NCBI RefSeq assembly: GCF_963576675.1 | Contig: NC_088918.1 | Coordinates: 40,581,501 to 40,645,500, forward strand | DNA from: Euphorbia lathyris | Taxonomy: Eukaryota; Streptophyta; Magnoliopsida; Malpighiales; Euphorbiaceae | Direction of reading: 5' to 3' | Length of the DNA stretch: 64,000 bases | Shown here: positions 1-11,982 of the stretch, in pieces | Layout: each line of letters begins with the position of its first letter | How positions within the stretch are numbered: position 1 is the stretch's first letter | Program-made: the position numbers and the translations under genes | The notes under the pieces: model-generated | Told to the model about the DNA's origin: nothing | Seen by the model: only the letters and a program-made list of their open reading frames with translations | Database searches by the model: none

Positions 1-689
1 CATTTATCCATGTATGTAATATAGGATTTCGGTCAAACTGTGGGGTTATTATTGTAATTATGGTAACTTTATAATTTCACTACTTGTTTCAAATGGTTGG
101 GTGCTGTGTATAAATTCAAAGGCTCATTTTATCTGGAAACTCTATAGTAACTGTTTAATTACATTTGTAATTCGCTACGTTATATTTCATATTTGAATCT
201 TTTATATTTGATTCTTTTGAATCAGAATTTATATTACAAAGTAAGTATAGTCTAACCCTTATGTTTTTATTTTCTTAGTTTGTATTGCTTCATACCCTAG
301 CCAATTATTTATAGATTAAAAATCCAGTGATTTTTCTTTTTTTTGATAAAATACTATAGAGCATTTCATTAGATGGAAAATAAAATCTGGTATAGATACG
401 TGAAAGAAAGAAAAAAAGACTGCAAAGAGTAATAAAAGTATAGTAGAAAATTAAACAATAAAAATATAAATCATATCTTTCTCATAAGTTGAATCTCGTA
501 GAAAAACTGATGCAATTCATTCTTCATAATTTAGGTTTTTTTCCTACATTTGGATTTGAATCCTTTTTCGGTTTTCACCTTTTTCCGTTTTTGCTAATAC
601 CGAAAAAAATAAAAGTATAACTAATAGATGTAGATCTAACAGAAAAAGAACTTCCACAAGAAATATAGATTCGACAAGAAATATAGATT
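1..689. other. AT-rich intergenic DNA, nothing recognised
   Basis: No convincing coding sequence or RNA gene is visible. The only structure is a short direct repeat around 655-690, where an 18-bp unit ending in atatagattc occurs twice in tandem just before the TIR element that follows. Confidence 0.5.
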
Positions 690-747
690 CGGGGTCTGTT
701 TGGTTCAATTGTTAGTTAATAGTTGTAGTTGTTTGTTGGTGCAGTAA

Positions 748-1205
748 GAGCATCTCCAATACAGAGTGTCTGGAAGAGTGTTTGGTGATGTGACAATGGT
801 TTTGACAACTTTTGAAAAGTGTTGTTTGGTGATGTGACAATGGTTTTGACAACTTTTGAAAAGTGTAGTCTATTGGAGTGATGGTGGAGGCTTCAAATTT
901 TCAAGCAAGGTTAATACTTTTTGGCAACCTTCTAACAAGGGTGTATACTTTTTTTTAATATAAAAAAAGATTTAATTGTCTATTATTGGTCTATTTTTAT
1001 GACAACATTTATGATGAAAATAAGTTATATATAAAGTAATGGTTTGTGAGTAGTTATGGTGGCAACTTTTAAAGTTGCTTATTATTGGAGTGTTTTTTTA
1101 ATAAAAGTTGCCAAAAGTGATATGGAAGAGTTAGAAAATAAAATATTATATTTTAGTATGATGTGTTAATTTTGAGTAATCTTTATAGCAACCTGTACTT
1201 GAGAT
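748..1205. mobile_element. Tourist-like (PIF/Harbinger) MITE, copy 1
   Basis: It begins GAGCATCTCCAATA right after a TAA trinucleotide (745-747). Its right part matches, in reverse complement, the left part of the better preserved copy at 32515-32934 (shared ATAAAATATTATATTTTA and GATGTGT blocks). The right terminus has decayed to GAGAT. A 44-bp internal tandem duplication (781-868) makes this copy longer than copy 2. TAA target and GAGCATCTCC ends are typical of Tourist-like MITEs. Confidence 0.65.
781..868. repeat. 44-bp tandem duplication inside the Tourist-like MITE
   Basis: Two adjacent, almost identical 44-bp units start at 781 and 825 with TTTGGTGATGTGACAATGG. The MITE copy at 32515-32934 has a single unit, so the duplication is specific to this copy. 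Confidence 0.8.
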
Positions 1206-1572
1206 AAGTTGTTTGCTTGTTAGCTATTAGCTGTTTCATTATTAGTGTTTATATTTACTGTTGCTATAGTATTTAAAATGTCTAATATGAACATGTTTTA
1301 AATTAATCAACAAATAAATTATAAAATAAAATATATATTACACAACTTAATAGAAAATAATCTAAGTAAAAGATTATTGAACGCAATAAAACATTGTTCT
1401 TTCAATAATGATGTTATAGAAATGGAAATAATGTTAAAAAATAAACATATCTTATGAACATAAGAAGAATAGCAAATAACTACAAATAGTTGTACAAATT
1501 TAACCAAATATTACATTTCTTGCGATTTAGAATAAAACGTTAAACGCTAATAAAAGCTGAAACAAACACCTT

Positions 1573-2567
1573 TTAAAACCAACTGCAAAAATAAAATTAA
1601 GAACTAAAATTGAAGTATGGATATAAGAGGAGGAACTCTTCTAACGAAACCTGATGAGAAAAATAAAGAAAAACGAACAAGATATGGAATAGAAGAAAGA
1701 AACTTAAACTTATGAAGCGAAAGTAAACTTTATAAATATTTAATTTTTTAATTGTGAAATTAGGAATTTCCGATGTATGTATTAAGGTACAGTTTGTGGG
1801 TTATAATAATTAATTAACCAAGTAGTTGTGTTTATTAAGGTTGGGGTTGTTGGAAGCCTCATCTAAAGAAATATTCACAACCCAATTATCATAGGGTAGG
1901 AGAAGGGTATGTTTCCCTTAAAATATTGTTAATTTCACTATTTTTGTCATGTTTCCCTTAAAATTTATTACATAAATTTTAAAGAGAATTTATGTTAATA
2001 TGAATTTCTTTCAAGTAGAATTAATCTTAGGTTTTTATTTTGTTGATAAATTAAATTAGATAAAAAAAAATAATGAACTTATAATTTTACTTATCTTATA
2101 GATTGTGTAATATTTTGACAAGAAAGGTAGCCAAGAAATCATATTATATATATTTGAATATGAATGTACACAAGTATTTATTTTTTTTTTATATATTTTT
2201 TTCCTTTTTCATTCTTTATTTTTCTTTTTCCAAGTTTATTTTAAAATTTAATAGAGAAGTCGTTTCAACATAATTAATTTAACTTGGTAAATTTAATTAT
2301 ATTTATTTTAGTATAATTTTATAAGTAGTAAATAAATATTTTTTAAGAGAGTATATGAATATATTTACTAACTAATGAAATCAACATGAACATTGATGAT
2401 CAAAATAAATTTGGTCATTCACCATCAAATCTAGACGGATTAAAATCCTACGATGGATATTGAAAACATTATCTAATATTGAATGACTAAATTCAATTTG
2501 ATCATTAGGGTTGATGTGAAATTTTCTATGAAATCAATAAATAATATTTTAAAGATAAACATAATAT
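1573..2567. other. AT-rich intergenic DNA
   Basis: Long A/T runs, no ORF of note and no clear terminal repeats. It ends at the target site of the LINE insertion. Confidence 0.5.
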
Positions 2568-2585
2568 AAGGTAAGATATGACAAA
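2568..2585. repeat. LINE target-site duplication, left copy
   Basis: The 18-bp word AAGGTAAGATATGACAAA occurs here and again at 9767-9784, exactly flanking the LINE. A long perfect duplication is typical of target-primed reverse transcription. Confidence 0.9.
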
Positions 2586-2789
2586 AAGAACAAGTTATTT
2601 TCTCCGTAGTTGAGAGCTTGCGTTTTTCTCTCCCTAGTTGAGAGTTTGAGTTTGCTTATACTTCCGCTACTACTATTGCTCTTCCCCACCGTCCGTCGTC
2701 GTCTCCCGCTCTCAGTTCATGCGTTTTTTGTTCGGTCTATTTGTTTCCACAACCCTAAAATCTTCCCAAAACAATCAAACAACCTCTTT

Positions 2790-3848
2790 ATGGACGACAT
2801 GCTGCAGAATCTATCTCTCCAGGATGATGAGGCCGTTGAAATAGTTCTTTCTGGCCAAGGAGGGAATCAATCGACAATTTCTTCAGACATGTGCCTGGTA
2901 GGCTCGCTTTTGACCGATAGAACGATGCACTTCTCGTCAATGCAATAAAGACTTGCTAATATCTGGCGGCCGGGAAAAGGCTTGGCTATCAAGCAACTGC
3001 CTAATAACAGGTTTTTATTCCAATTTTTTCATATTGTCGATCTCAACCGTGTTCTAGACGGAGGTCCATGGGCTTTCAATAGTCATCTTCTCCTCCTAAA
3101 ATCCATTGTGGGTGGTATCGACCCCATGACTATTGAACTCTCGGAAGTTGCAATCTGGCTCCCAATACACAACCTACCAGCAGGCTGTATGTCCAAGGTA
3201 GTTGGCCAGCAACTGGGAAGCTTCGTGGGTACTTTTCTCCAGTATGATGCAAATAACGACAAAGGGGGTTGGCGTAGCTATATGAGGGTTAGGGTATCTA
3301 TGAATGTCAAAATCCCTCTAAAAAGATGGAAGAAAATAAGGATAGCAGCAGGGTGCTCTCAGCTGGTACAATTCAAATATGAATGTTTACCTTATTTTTG
3401 TTATATTTGTGGCTTGCTCGGCCACACAGATATTTTCTGCCCTCGTCTTTTCGATTGCCCGGGCTCGGAGCTACCAAAGGAGTGGGGACCTTGGTTGAAG
3501 GTCTTGCCAAAACGTGTAACTGGTGGAGGAGGGGAACAATGGCTTATGGGATGGGATGGTAGCCGTCTTTCCTCCGATAAAAGCAATTTTTTATTTTCCC
3601 CAGAGGTGCAAAAATAGGCGGGAGCAATGGATGATACAGCCTCAGAAAGCTCTATGCCAGACTTGGAAGACTGCGAGCTAGAAGTCGATGGCTTGGATGA
3701 CAAGAAACGTAAAAGAATACAAAAGGAAATACCTATTGAGGGGGAAATCCCGAAGGTTTTAGAAGAAGTTGCTACTACAGATCTTCACCATGCCACAAAC
3801 CCAGATTCAGGATCGACCGGGCTCTCAGGGCCCCGCCGCTTGCTATAA
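2790..3848 (+). pseudogene. LINE ORF1: DUF4283 / zf-CCHC_4 gag-like protein
   Basis: From the ATG at 2790 one frame runs about 353 codons with only two in-frame stops (TAA at 2946-2948, TAG at 3615-3617). The N-terminal part begins MDDMLQNLSLQDDE, a style common in plant LINE ORF1s. The middle carries the DUF4283 pattern (WRPGKG, FQFFH, GGPWAF). Around 3388-3432 lies a knuckle CYICGLLGHTDIFC (CX2CX4HX4C). The C-terminal part is charged and low in complexity. In this family ORF1 is thought to bind element RNA. The stops make translation of an intact protein unlikely. Confidence 0.8.
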
Positions 3849-4547
3849 TCGGCGGTAGCTGGAACTATCGGGGGCTTGGTAATCCCCAAGCAGTGTTAGC
3901 TCTTAAGAAAATCTATAAGAGTTCTAAGCCATCTTTTATGTTTTTGTTTGAAACTTTGGCTCAGTCTAACAAATTTGAGCAGATTAAAAAGTCTGTTAGT
4001 TTCGATAATGTTTTTTGTGTTGATCGTGAAGGTCGTGGTGGTGTTTTGGCTTGTATTTGGCAAAGCAGTATCTCCCTAACCATTCTAGGTTACTCAAAGT
4101 TCCACATTGATGTACTTATTTCTGATAGGGAAGCTGGAGATTGGAGATGCACGAGTTTTTATGGATAGCCGGATAGATCAAAACATGAACTATCCTCGTC
4201 TCTCTTCAGGGAGCTAAGTAGCCAGTCTAACCTGCCATGGTGTGTGATGGGCGATATGAACTGCCTTCTTGACCACTCTGAAAAATGGGGGTGGCGCTGA
4301 TTACCCTATTCTTTTGATGGAAAATTTTCAACAGGCCCTGACTGATTGCAACCTGACCGACCTACATCTTGACGGATACGGCTTTACATGGGAACGGGGT
4401 CGAGGGACTCCAAATTTTGTTGAAGAACGCCTAGATCGCTGTCTGACATCTCCAAACTGGTTAGAAAAATTCCCTACGGCTACTGTTCGGAGCAACACCT
4501 TTTCAACATCAGATCACTTACCTTTGATCCTCAGTACAACTGTTACA

Positions 4548-4552
4548 TATCA
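4548..4552. repeat. Target duplication of the solo LTR, left copy (TATCA)
   Basis: TATCA at 4548-4552 is repeated at 6380-6384, directly outside the TG...CA boundaries of the solo LTR. Confidence 0.85.
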
Positions 4553-6379
4553 TGAGGGAAAATAGGCTAACGTATAGAAGCGGAAATATAAAAATTTTAA
4601 CCTATTTCCATTAACCCCAAGATCCGTTAATCGTTATTTCATACAAAGAGGGATAAGAAGAAATACCTTTTAGATGTTCTATCTACCGTTACAAACGAAG
4701 TGCCCACAACTCTTACTTCGAGTTCCCGAGCACAAAACAAAACAAAGGAAGATCAAGTTAGAATCAACCGTTTATAACAACCAAAGTAGATTGTCTCTAA
4801 TTAATCAACACAAGATCAAGAATAAAGAGAAAGAGATGAAAATCAATTGAACGGATGGAAGCGGTGAAAACTCTTCCTCGGTTAGGGGGGTTCGAATTCT
4901 CTCTCCTCAAATTCAATAGTGGATTTCGAAAATCCTTAGTAGGGAGGTATTTATAATCACTTGTATCTAAACCCTAGTTAGATAGAATTAGGTTACTTAA
5001 TAGGAATTCAATTTGGAATAGAATTCTTAATTATTATCTATTAATATATCTAAATATAAAAGATAATAATGATAACCTTATTGGATAATAATATGAGTAA
5101 TATAATCTAATTAAAACTCCTAACTTATTTATCCTTTAATTAATTTAATTCATAATCCTAATCTAATTAGGATTTGATAAAATCAAATTAATTATTTATG
5201 TATCTAATATGCATAAATTTCGACCCCCATGGTAATTGGGCCTTATTGGGCTCAATTGGGCTTCCATCAATTAATTAACATATGTCTCTCTTTTGGGTTC
5301 CAAGTCTTATGTGTGACCCATTAGGTTCTTATCGCTTCTAGCCGTATGCAACGTTATTAAATAATTTTTAAAGAATTATATTTAATCTTTGCATAACGGA
5401 ATGATGTACAGAGTATGTGATTAGCAAGTCCGTAATCATTCCCCTAGAGCTATAAGAAGACAGGTTGATTCTGTCGTTGACCTTTCCGTATTAGTTACGG
5501 TATAATTCGACCATTTATCAACTACGTCCTTGAACTGAATCTTATGACTATGGGTGATGTCAAGTCACATATAGCGAGACATTCGTTTTACTTGTTCTGG
5601 CCGAGTCAACTCCAATTAGATAGGTTAAGAGAAATCTCATTTCAATCTCAAGCTATCACCTTGCAAGGATTTAAAGTCAAGACTTCCACAAGCGATCCAT
5701 GGACATATCTCCCATTTATCGGGAGTGATAAATGCTCAATCCAATGTATAACGATCCCGCAATCACTTCCTGTGATACCCAACGTCTGCTGTTCACACCC
5801 CAGAGTCATCTCTGTTAAGGATCGTGTTACACTAGAGTCAAAGCGTCACATTCCGTAATCCAGAATACCAATTAACATTCCTTTGGGTCTGAGGATTATT
5901 TATACCTATTAATACCAATGAGATGAACAGGTGACAAGGAAGAATCTACCCATCCTGTTATCTCAAGTCGGGTCCCCAATCCTAATGAACTACCTTTCAT
6001 CGGATCTATGTAACTGTCCAGATATCTATATATATGAAGCTTGTGAGATCAGCTTTCTGTCGGACAGAAGACACTGTTACATGCAAGTCTCAACTGCGAT
6101 ATGTCAATCCTAAACATATTGCTTGACTTGGGGTGGTTTTAAGTTTATTGGTTTATTATAAAGTTTTGTCTCACTTCATGCTTGTATGAACACTTTATAA
6201 TCACTTTAAACAAACTTACGGATTTTCTTTTATTAGACTTTATTTAGTGCTTTAAAAGGGTTTTGCCTTTATATAGTTATAAAACATATATCTCATTAAA
6301 ACAAATGATATAAAGAACACTTCATTTACATTAAGTCTGTATCCTAGAACAATTGTATATAGGGCACTAAACCCCAACA
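4553..6379 (-). mobile_element. Solo LTR (1827 bp) inserted in the LINE
   Basis: The insert starts TGAGGGAAAA and ends CCCCAACA, so it obeys the TG...CA rule on either strand, and it is flanked by a 5-bp duplication TATCA. It lacks gag or pol sequence, which fits an LTR left after LTR-LTR recombination. On the minus strand it starts TGTTGGGGTTTAGTG, a common start for large plant LTRs, so I place it on that strand with modest confidence. Conceptual removal restores the LINE frame across the SDHLPL-HRRPF junction. Small ORFs inside are unremarkable. Confidence 0.8.
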
Positions 6380-6384
6380 TATCA
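6380..6384. repeat. Target duplication of the solo LTR, right copy (TATCA)
   Basis: Matches 4548-4552 perfectly. LINE ORF2 sequence resumes immediately afterwards. Confidence 0.85.
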
Positions 6385-9300
6385 GTCAAAGCACCGACGT
6401 CCTTTCTGCTTCGAACAGTGTTGGCTCCCAGAGCCATCTTTTATTGATCATGTCACAAACTGCTAGGAAAATTGTACTGAAACCGACAGTTTGCAGTGTT
6501 TTAATGTGTGTCGGGAGCAAATGAAGCAATGGGGAATACAATATAGGGGTCGTTTCGCGACCTCACTGAAAGAAGCGCAAGCTCGGGTCGACAGAGTCGT
6601 TTTCTCTACGGCTAATGATGATGATGAACTGGTCCAAGCACGCCAAGCCCTTTACGAGGCCCTGGATCAGGAAAACTGTTACTGGCAGCAACATTCAAAA
6701 AGCCAATGGCTAAAAAATGGGGACCGTAATAGTAGGTTTTATCATGCTTCAACCTCCCAGCGAAGGAGTAACCGCATCAGCTCGCTTCAGCTAGAAGATG
6801 GATCTCTGGCAGAGAACACAGCAGACATCGAAAAGGAGATTTTAATTAACATGCTATGTTCGTATTTTTAGCAGCTCAGAGGAACAACATGGAATTAATT
6901 TGGATTATGTGGCATCCAGAATCTCAGCTGATATGAATGACACCCTTATCCAACCATTTTCACTAGAAGAATTCAAAGCGACAACGTTCCAAATGCATCC
7001 TGACAAGTCTCCTGGACCCGATGGACTCAATCCAGGTTTTTATCAAAAGTTCTGGAACCTTTGTGGCATAAATATCTACCAAGCAGCAGTGAAATGGCTC
7101 GATAGTGGCTCTTTTCCTTCTGAGTTAGTCTCCACAGAGATTGTGCTAATCCCAAAATCGGCTGCCCCAAAAACGGTGAATGATTACAGACCAATTGCTC
7201 TCTGCAACGTCCTATACAAAATTATATCCAAGGTTCTGGCCAACCGTTTAAAAAAGGTCCTTCCAGCGATCATTTCAGATAAACAGTCAGCATTTGTCCC
7301 TGGCAGGCTAATCATTGACAATGTAATCTCGGCTTTTGAGACTATTCACTCTATAAAATGCAAGCAGAAGGGCTCAAAAGTTTCTGTAATAGTAAAGATT
7401 GACATTCAAAAAGCGTATGATAGCATCTGATGGGAATTTTTGGACCAAATGCTTAGGAAACTCGGCTTTCACCCCACACGGGTTAAATGGATGAGAATGT
7501 GTGTGGAACAGGTGTCTTATATGATCCGGGTTAATGGGAACATGGTAGGCCCGATTTTGCCAAGGCACGGGATTCGGCAGGGGGATCTCCTATCCCCATA
7601 TCTATATATCCTGTGTGCCGAGGGCCTCTCACAACTTCTGAATTCAGCTCAGTCCGATGGTACTCTCACTGGTAGCCGAGTTGGTCGAAACGGGCCCACT
7701 CTCTCTCGCCTATTGTTTGCTGATGACAGTCTATGATTTTGTGGGGCTCTTAGGTCGGAAGCAATCTCTCTCAAGGCTATCCTGGATCGATATGAAAGGG
7801 ACTCTGGGCAAGCAATAAATTATTCAAAATCGGGAGTTTTCTTTAGTTAGAAGGTTCAGAATGAGACGACAAGAAATCCGCGATATCTTGGGGATCAACC
7901 AAGTACTAGATATGAGCAAATATTTGGGGCTTCCTGCATATGTCGGAAGAAATAAGAGGGTGGTTTTTTGCTATTTAAAATCAAAGCTATGGTTGCGGCT
8001 CTTCGGATGGCACAGCAAACTACTCTCACAAGCCGGCAAAGAAATCTTCTTAAAAGCTGTTGCGCAGGCTATCCATGTCTTCTGTATGAGTGCCTTCATG
8101 ATCCCTCTATCCCTATGCGAAGAGCTTCAGCGTATGATGAACTCCTTCTGGTGGGGTTCGAATCTAGAGGGAAGAAAACGGATTCACTGGGCTTCTTAGC
8201 CTAAATTATGTGAACGAAAAGAAGTTGGTGGAATGGGATTCAGACACCTCCACTCTTTCAATCTTGCTATGTTATATCGGCAGGCTTAGCATCTCGTGAC
8301 TAGACCAGATACGTTATTTTGCATAATTCTCAAAGCTAAATATTTCTCATGAGGAGATTTTCTTTCATCAAACTTGGGCTCAAACCCCAGAATGATATGG
8401 CGTGGTATCTGGAGCTCCCGGGATGTTCTGTTGTAGGGACTTCGGAAGAGAATTGGAAATGGTATGGAGATAAACGTCTGGCGCGACCCTTGGATTAGTG
8501 ACTCTGGGAACTTCCGAATCCGATCTCCTTCTACGGAAGGACTTGAGCTGATGACTGTTTCTGAGTTACGATTGCCGAACCAGTGTAGTTGGGATGTACA
8601 ACTCCTTCAAACTCTTTTCTACCCTGCTGATGTTCGTTCAATCCGATCTTTGCTTGCAGGTAGTCTAGATGTGAATGATTCGTATATGTGGTATTTTGAC
8701 AAGAAAGGAGTTTTCTCGGTTAAATCAGCCTATCGACTGGCTTGGGTGAACCACGGTGAAAGTTCTGATGTTCATGATCCAGCCACCTGGACTAAGGTAT
8801 GGTCTTTCCCTCTCCTACCGCGTGTAAAATTACTCGTATGGCGTTTATGCCAAAATTACCTTTCGCTGCGCGAGAATTTACGATCGAAAGGCCTGGCGGT
8901 TGATAGTTCCTGTGGTTTGTGCGGGTCTGATATTGAACACTCTATACACTTATTCGTCGATTGTGATTATGCGGTTCGTCTCTGGCAAGCTATGGGTATT
9001 GAAACTTTTCAACCGGATGCAGACTATTTCATTGATTGGTTTGAGAAATGTTTGAATTCTTTCTCCCGAGAGGAATGCCACCGACTGTGCATGGGGCTTT
9101 GGGAACTTTGGATTCAGCGGAATGCCCGCCTTTGGAATGATGGTCATACACTGGCTCATGTTGCTGCTAAATTAAGTTTGGAGTTCTTGAGACACTTCAC
9201 AGCAGCCTAGGAACACCTTATGGCGCCCATTTCTGCACGCTGCAACACCCGCTGGTCACGACCAAGCCTGGAGGCCTTCAAACTCAACATTGATGTTGCA

Positions 9301-9766
9301 TGCCCAGTGGGGGATGCTGTTATTGGATACGGGGGCGTGGTTCGGGATCACAATGGTCATTTTGTGGAAGCCTACGCAGGGCGGCTGGATGGTTTTTTCT
9401 CTCCCAGGATGGCGGAAGCTCTTGGCCTGCTAAAAGCTCTACAGTATCTGCAGAACCGAGGTCGTTCGCGAGTGGTAATTGAAATGGATGCTGCGGAAGT
9501 GGTACAGGCGTTTCAGCATGAGCCCAGGGACCTGACTGAGTTCGGCATTATTATCTCAATGTGTAGACGGATTTTTACTTCTCTCTCGGAGGTCCAGATT
9601 CGCCCTATTCGTCGAACTGCTAATAACGTCGCCCATTTGTTAGCTAGTAAGGGGTTAGACACTCACAATGATCTGTTATAGCATACTGAACCCGTTTTTT
9701 TAAGCGTTCTGTTCTGATTACTTATCTTAATAATATCTTTAGTCTGTTTTACTTCAAAACAAAAAG

Positions 9767-9784
9767 AAGGTAAGATATGACAAA
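9767..9784. repeat. LINE target-site duplication, right copy
   Basis: Perfect 18-bp copy of 2568-2585, directly after the A-rich LINE tail. Confidence 0.9.
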
Positions 9785-10342
9785 TTGTCTAAAAAATTAT
9801 CTTATCGTGTGCATTGCATAAGGTTCCACGCTAGTTTTAAATTAAATTATTATTTTTATGAAAATGTTAAATAAATTTTTTTTGAAGTTAAATAATTATT
9901 AAAACATATAAATAAGTGAAAAAAGGTTCAAATTTTGTAAATGAGATTTATGTGGTTAAAAAGAAAGAGAAAAATATGGTCCTCAGATATTTTGAGTGAA
10001 TTTCAAACAACAAAATATACGAATCAGCAGAATTATAGAAGTTACCAGAAATTCGGTTGGTATAGTCTAAATAAAAGGTTGAATATTATTTAGAAAGGAA
10101 AATAAAATAAATAATGGAAAGCAAAAAGGACGGGGTGGTGGCTGGAAAGTCCTTAAAAAAGCATGTGTATTTTGGTAATTTGATATACCATCAACAACTA
10201 CTCCATATATAAGAGGAGGCGGCTCTCATTTAAGTAGCTTTTCAATTTATAGCCCATCTTTCATCTCTGCAAATTATATGTATATACACCTTTCTCTCAT
10301 TCAGATTTTCTCCACAAAAACCTTCCTCGCCGCTACTTGATA
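9785..10342 (+). promoter_or_regulatory. CIPK promoter and 5' leader
   Basis: A TATA box (TATATAA, 10206-10212) followed by a CT-rich leader suggests transcription starting near 10235-10250. The leader runs to a probable splice donor at 10342/10343 (CTTGATAG|GTAAACC). The LINE insertion ends only about 420 bp upstream of the TATA box, so distal promoter elements may have been displaced by it. Confidence 0.5.
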
Positions 10343-11975
10343 GGTAAACCGGACCTCTTTCTCACTTTTCCTTTTAAAAAATTATATTCCATGGTTTTAG
10401 TTTGTATTGTAATTTGCAATCCCTTTGCCCTTAAGCAGATTCTCCTAATGTTTTAGGTTATGATTAGGTCTCATATCTTTCAGTTTCTTCTTTTGATCTA
10501 TATCACATTTCGGTAATCATCATTTCAGATTCCTCTTTCATGATTTTAATATGCTTTTATGTTTTCTACGAATGTAACTTCATATTTGTGTTCGCGTTGA
10601 GGATTTTCTTTATGCGTGAGTTTTAGTATTTCCATATGTGGTTAATCAAGATCCGGACATTTCTTGAATTTGTTGGTGGTTTTTGAGTTTTTACTTTGCA
10701 ATTGCAAAAAAATAGAGTGTATTATCTCTAAAATTAGGCATTGCCTTTTATTTTTGGCATTCTGAAATTAATCAATTGCAAATAAATAGTGTATTATCTC
10801 TGAAATTGGTCACTGCTTATTATTTTTGGCATTCTAATTTCCACGGGAAATGGTAATGTTTTCATATTTTTATAATTGGATATAGTTTTAATTTTCTTTA
10901 TATTTTCTACCTTTTTAGACGTTTATTGCATTTTATTTTTTCTGCTTATTGAAATTCAGAGATGTGTAGACTAACTATAAAATTTAATATTGTAGCAATA
11001 ACATGTAAATCAGCATTCATATATGTTATTTTAACATGATGAGAATTTTTCTGCTGATACCACATTGTCCATGGTTTGCATCATCAACATTTGCTACCTC
11101 CTTTGAAGTGTTGTATTTGTGTCTCATCTGTCTCGAAATAAACTTTTCCTTAGTTTCAGTCCTCATTTGGTTGAGTTGCATTATCAGGAGACATGTTCTT
11201 GTTGAAATTTATGTTTTGGATTTCTATTAATCATAGGCCTTGTTTGCCAGAAAATATTTTTCTGATTTTCCGGTGTTTGTTTGCTTAGTAAAATAAGTCA
11301 ACGGAAAATTTTAGGTTAGTCAACAGAAAAATATACTAATAAAGTGAGGAAAATGTTTTACCCTTTGGAAAAGAGTAAAACATTTTTCTAAGTCCTTTAG
11401 AACCCTACTCTATTCCTTGTTACCCCTTTGAAAACAGTAGCCGCCCGCCACTTCTTTCTGTTTTCCGGTGTTGTTTCCAAACAATGGAAATATTTTATTT
11501 TCCTACAAAAAAAAATTACTTAACCAATATTTTCTGTCAAAAAAACAGGCCATAATAACCTTCTTTTTTCTCTTATATTCAGGTGAAGATTTTATTGGAC
11601 TTACTGGTTGGTCGAAACGGAAATATCTTCTGCTCTTTTTTTCAAATCTTCCAAAAGTTTATCAAAAAAATCAGGGAATGCTGAAAGATGTATTTAAAAT
11701 TCAGAATCTCTTCCTCTGATGTTGACGAGGTCTTAGCTCCAGGTGGGCTATCCTTGTGTATCCTCTATGAGACTGAATATTTAACTTGTAGCACATTTCA
11801 GTTCTGTGCTCTAATGCGCAGTCCGATTACTAGTAGAGGAGTGCATGCAATGTCAAAGCATGATGTTTGTGAGGACGGTTGATCTTTTAATCTGTTGAGA
11901 TCAACTTCTTAAATATCTATATCAGAAGTAGACATTAGCAGATATAGTAGCTTTTCTTTTGTTTCAAACGTTGTA
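10343..11975 (+). other. Probable 5'UTR intron of the CIPK gene
   Basis: The stretch is T-rich, has no long ORF, starts with GTAAAC and ends TTTGTTTCAAACGTTGTAG, seven bases before the kinase ATG. An internal acceptor-like site (TTATATTCAG|GTGAAG, near 11582) could define an extra leader exon. A leader intron is inferred from sequence only. The stretch 11240-11470 contains repeated GGAAAAT/TTTTCC words resembling a small foldback repeat. Confidence 0.45.
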
Positions 11976-11982
11976 GCTTGAA

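Larger units (their letters stand above)
690..1572. mobile_element. Degenerate TIR element with GGGGTCTGTTTGGTT-type ends
   Basis: The left end reads GGGGTCTGTTTGGTTCA and the right end, reverse-complemented, reads AAGGTGTTTGTTTCAGC, giving imperfect terminal inverted repeats. Similar ends (TGTTTGGTT, subterminal TTTGCTGTT/AACAGCAAA words) recur at 38495-38815 and 50742-50985. The element has no coding capacity and is interrupted by a Tourist-like MITE at 748-1205. I found no clean target duplication, so superfamily (hAT-like is my guess) and exact ends are uncertain. Confidence 0.4.
3843..9681 (+). pseudogene. LINE ORF2: endonuclease, reverse transcriptase, zf-RVT, RNase H
   Basis: An APE-like endonuclease opens the region (NYRGLGNP near 3857, FVDR-like block near 4010, GDMNC near 4250, SDHLPL near 4510). 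The frame breaks near 4167 and 4275, then the solo LTR intervenes. After it come HRRPF, WLKNGDRNSRFYH (near 6710), the RT blocks SPGPDGLNPGFY, YRPIALCNV, FVPGRLI, KIDIQKAYDS, GIRQGD and FADD (about 7005-7730), and a zf-RVT stretch with CGLCG (8464-9210). RNase H follows (9220-9681, residues D in NIDVA, E in MAEALG and D in EMDAAE). Stops at 7428 and 7734 and further frame breaks near 8200 show decay. The retained RNase H is typical of many plant L1 lineages. Confidence 0.85.
2586..9766 (+). mobile_element. Near full-length L1-type LINE interrupted by a solo LTR
   Basis: A non-LTR retrotransposon with ORF1 (DUF4283 plus CCHC knuckle), endonuclease, reverse transcriptase, zf-RVT and a C-terminal RNase H, in the order usual for plant L1 elements. 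It ends in an A-rich tail (AAAACAAAAAG) next to the right target duplication. Subtracting the 1827-bp solo LTR and its duplicated 5 bp leaves about 5.3 kb. Several in-frame stops and frameshifts show that it is inactive. Confidence 0.9.

Noticed and set aside
5544..6113. 104- and 60-codon ORFs inside the solo LTR
   Set aside because: No domain, no splice sites, and they lie in an LTR bounded by target duplications.
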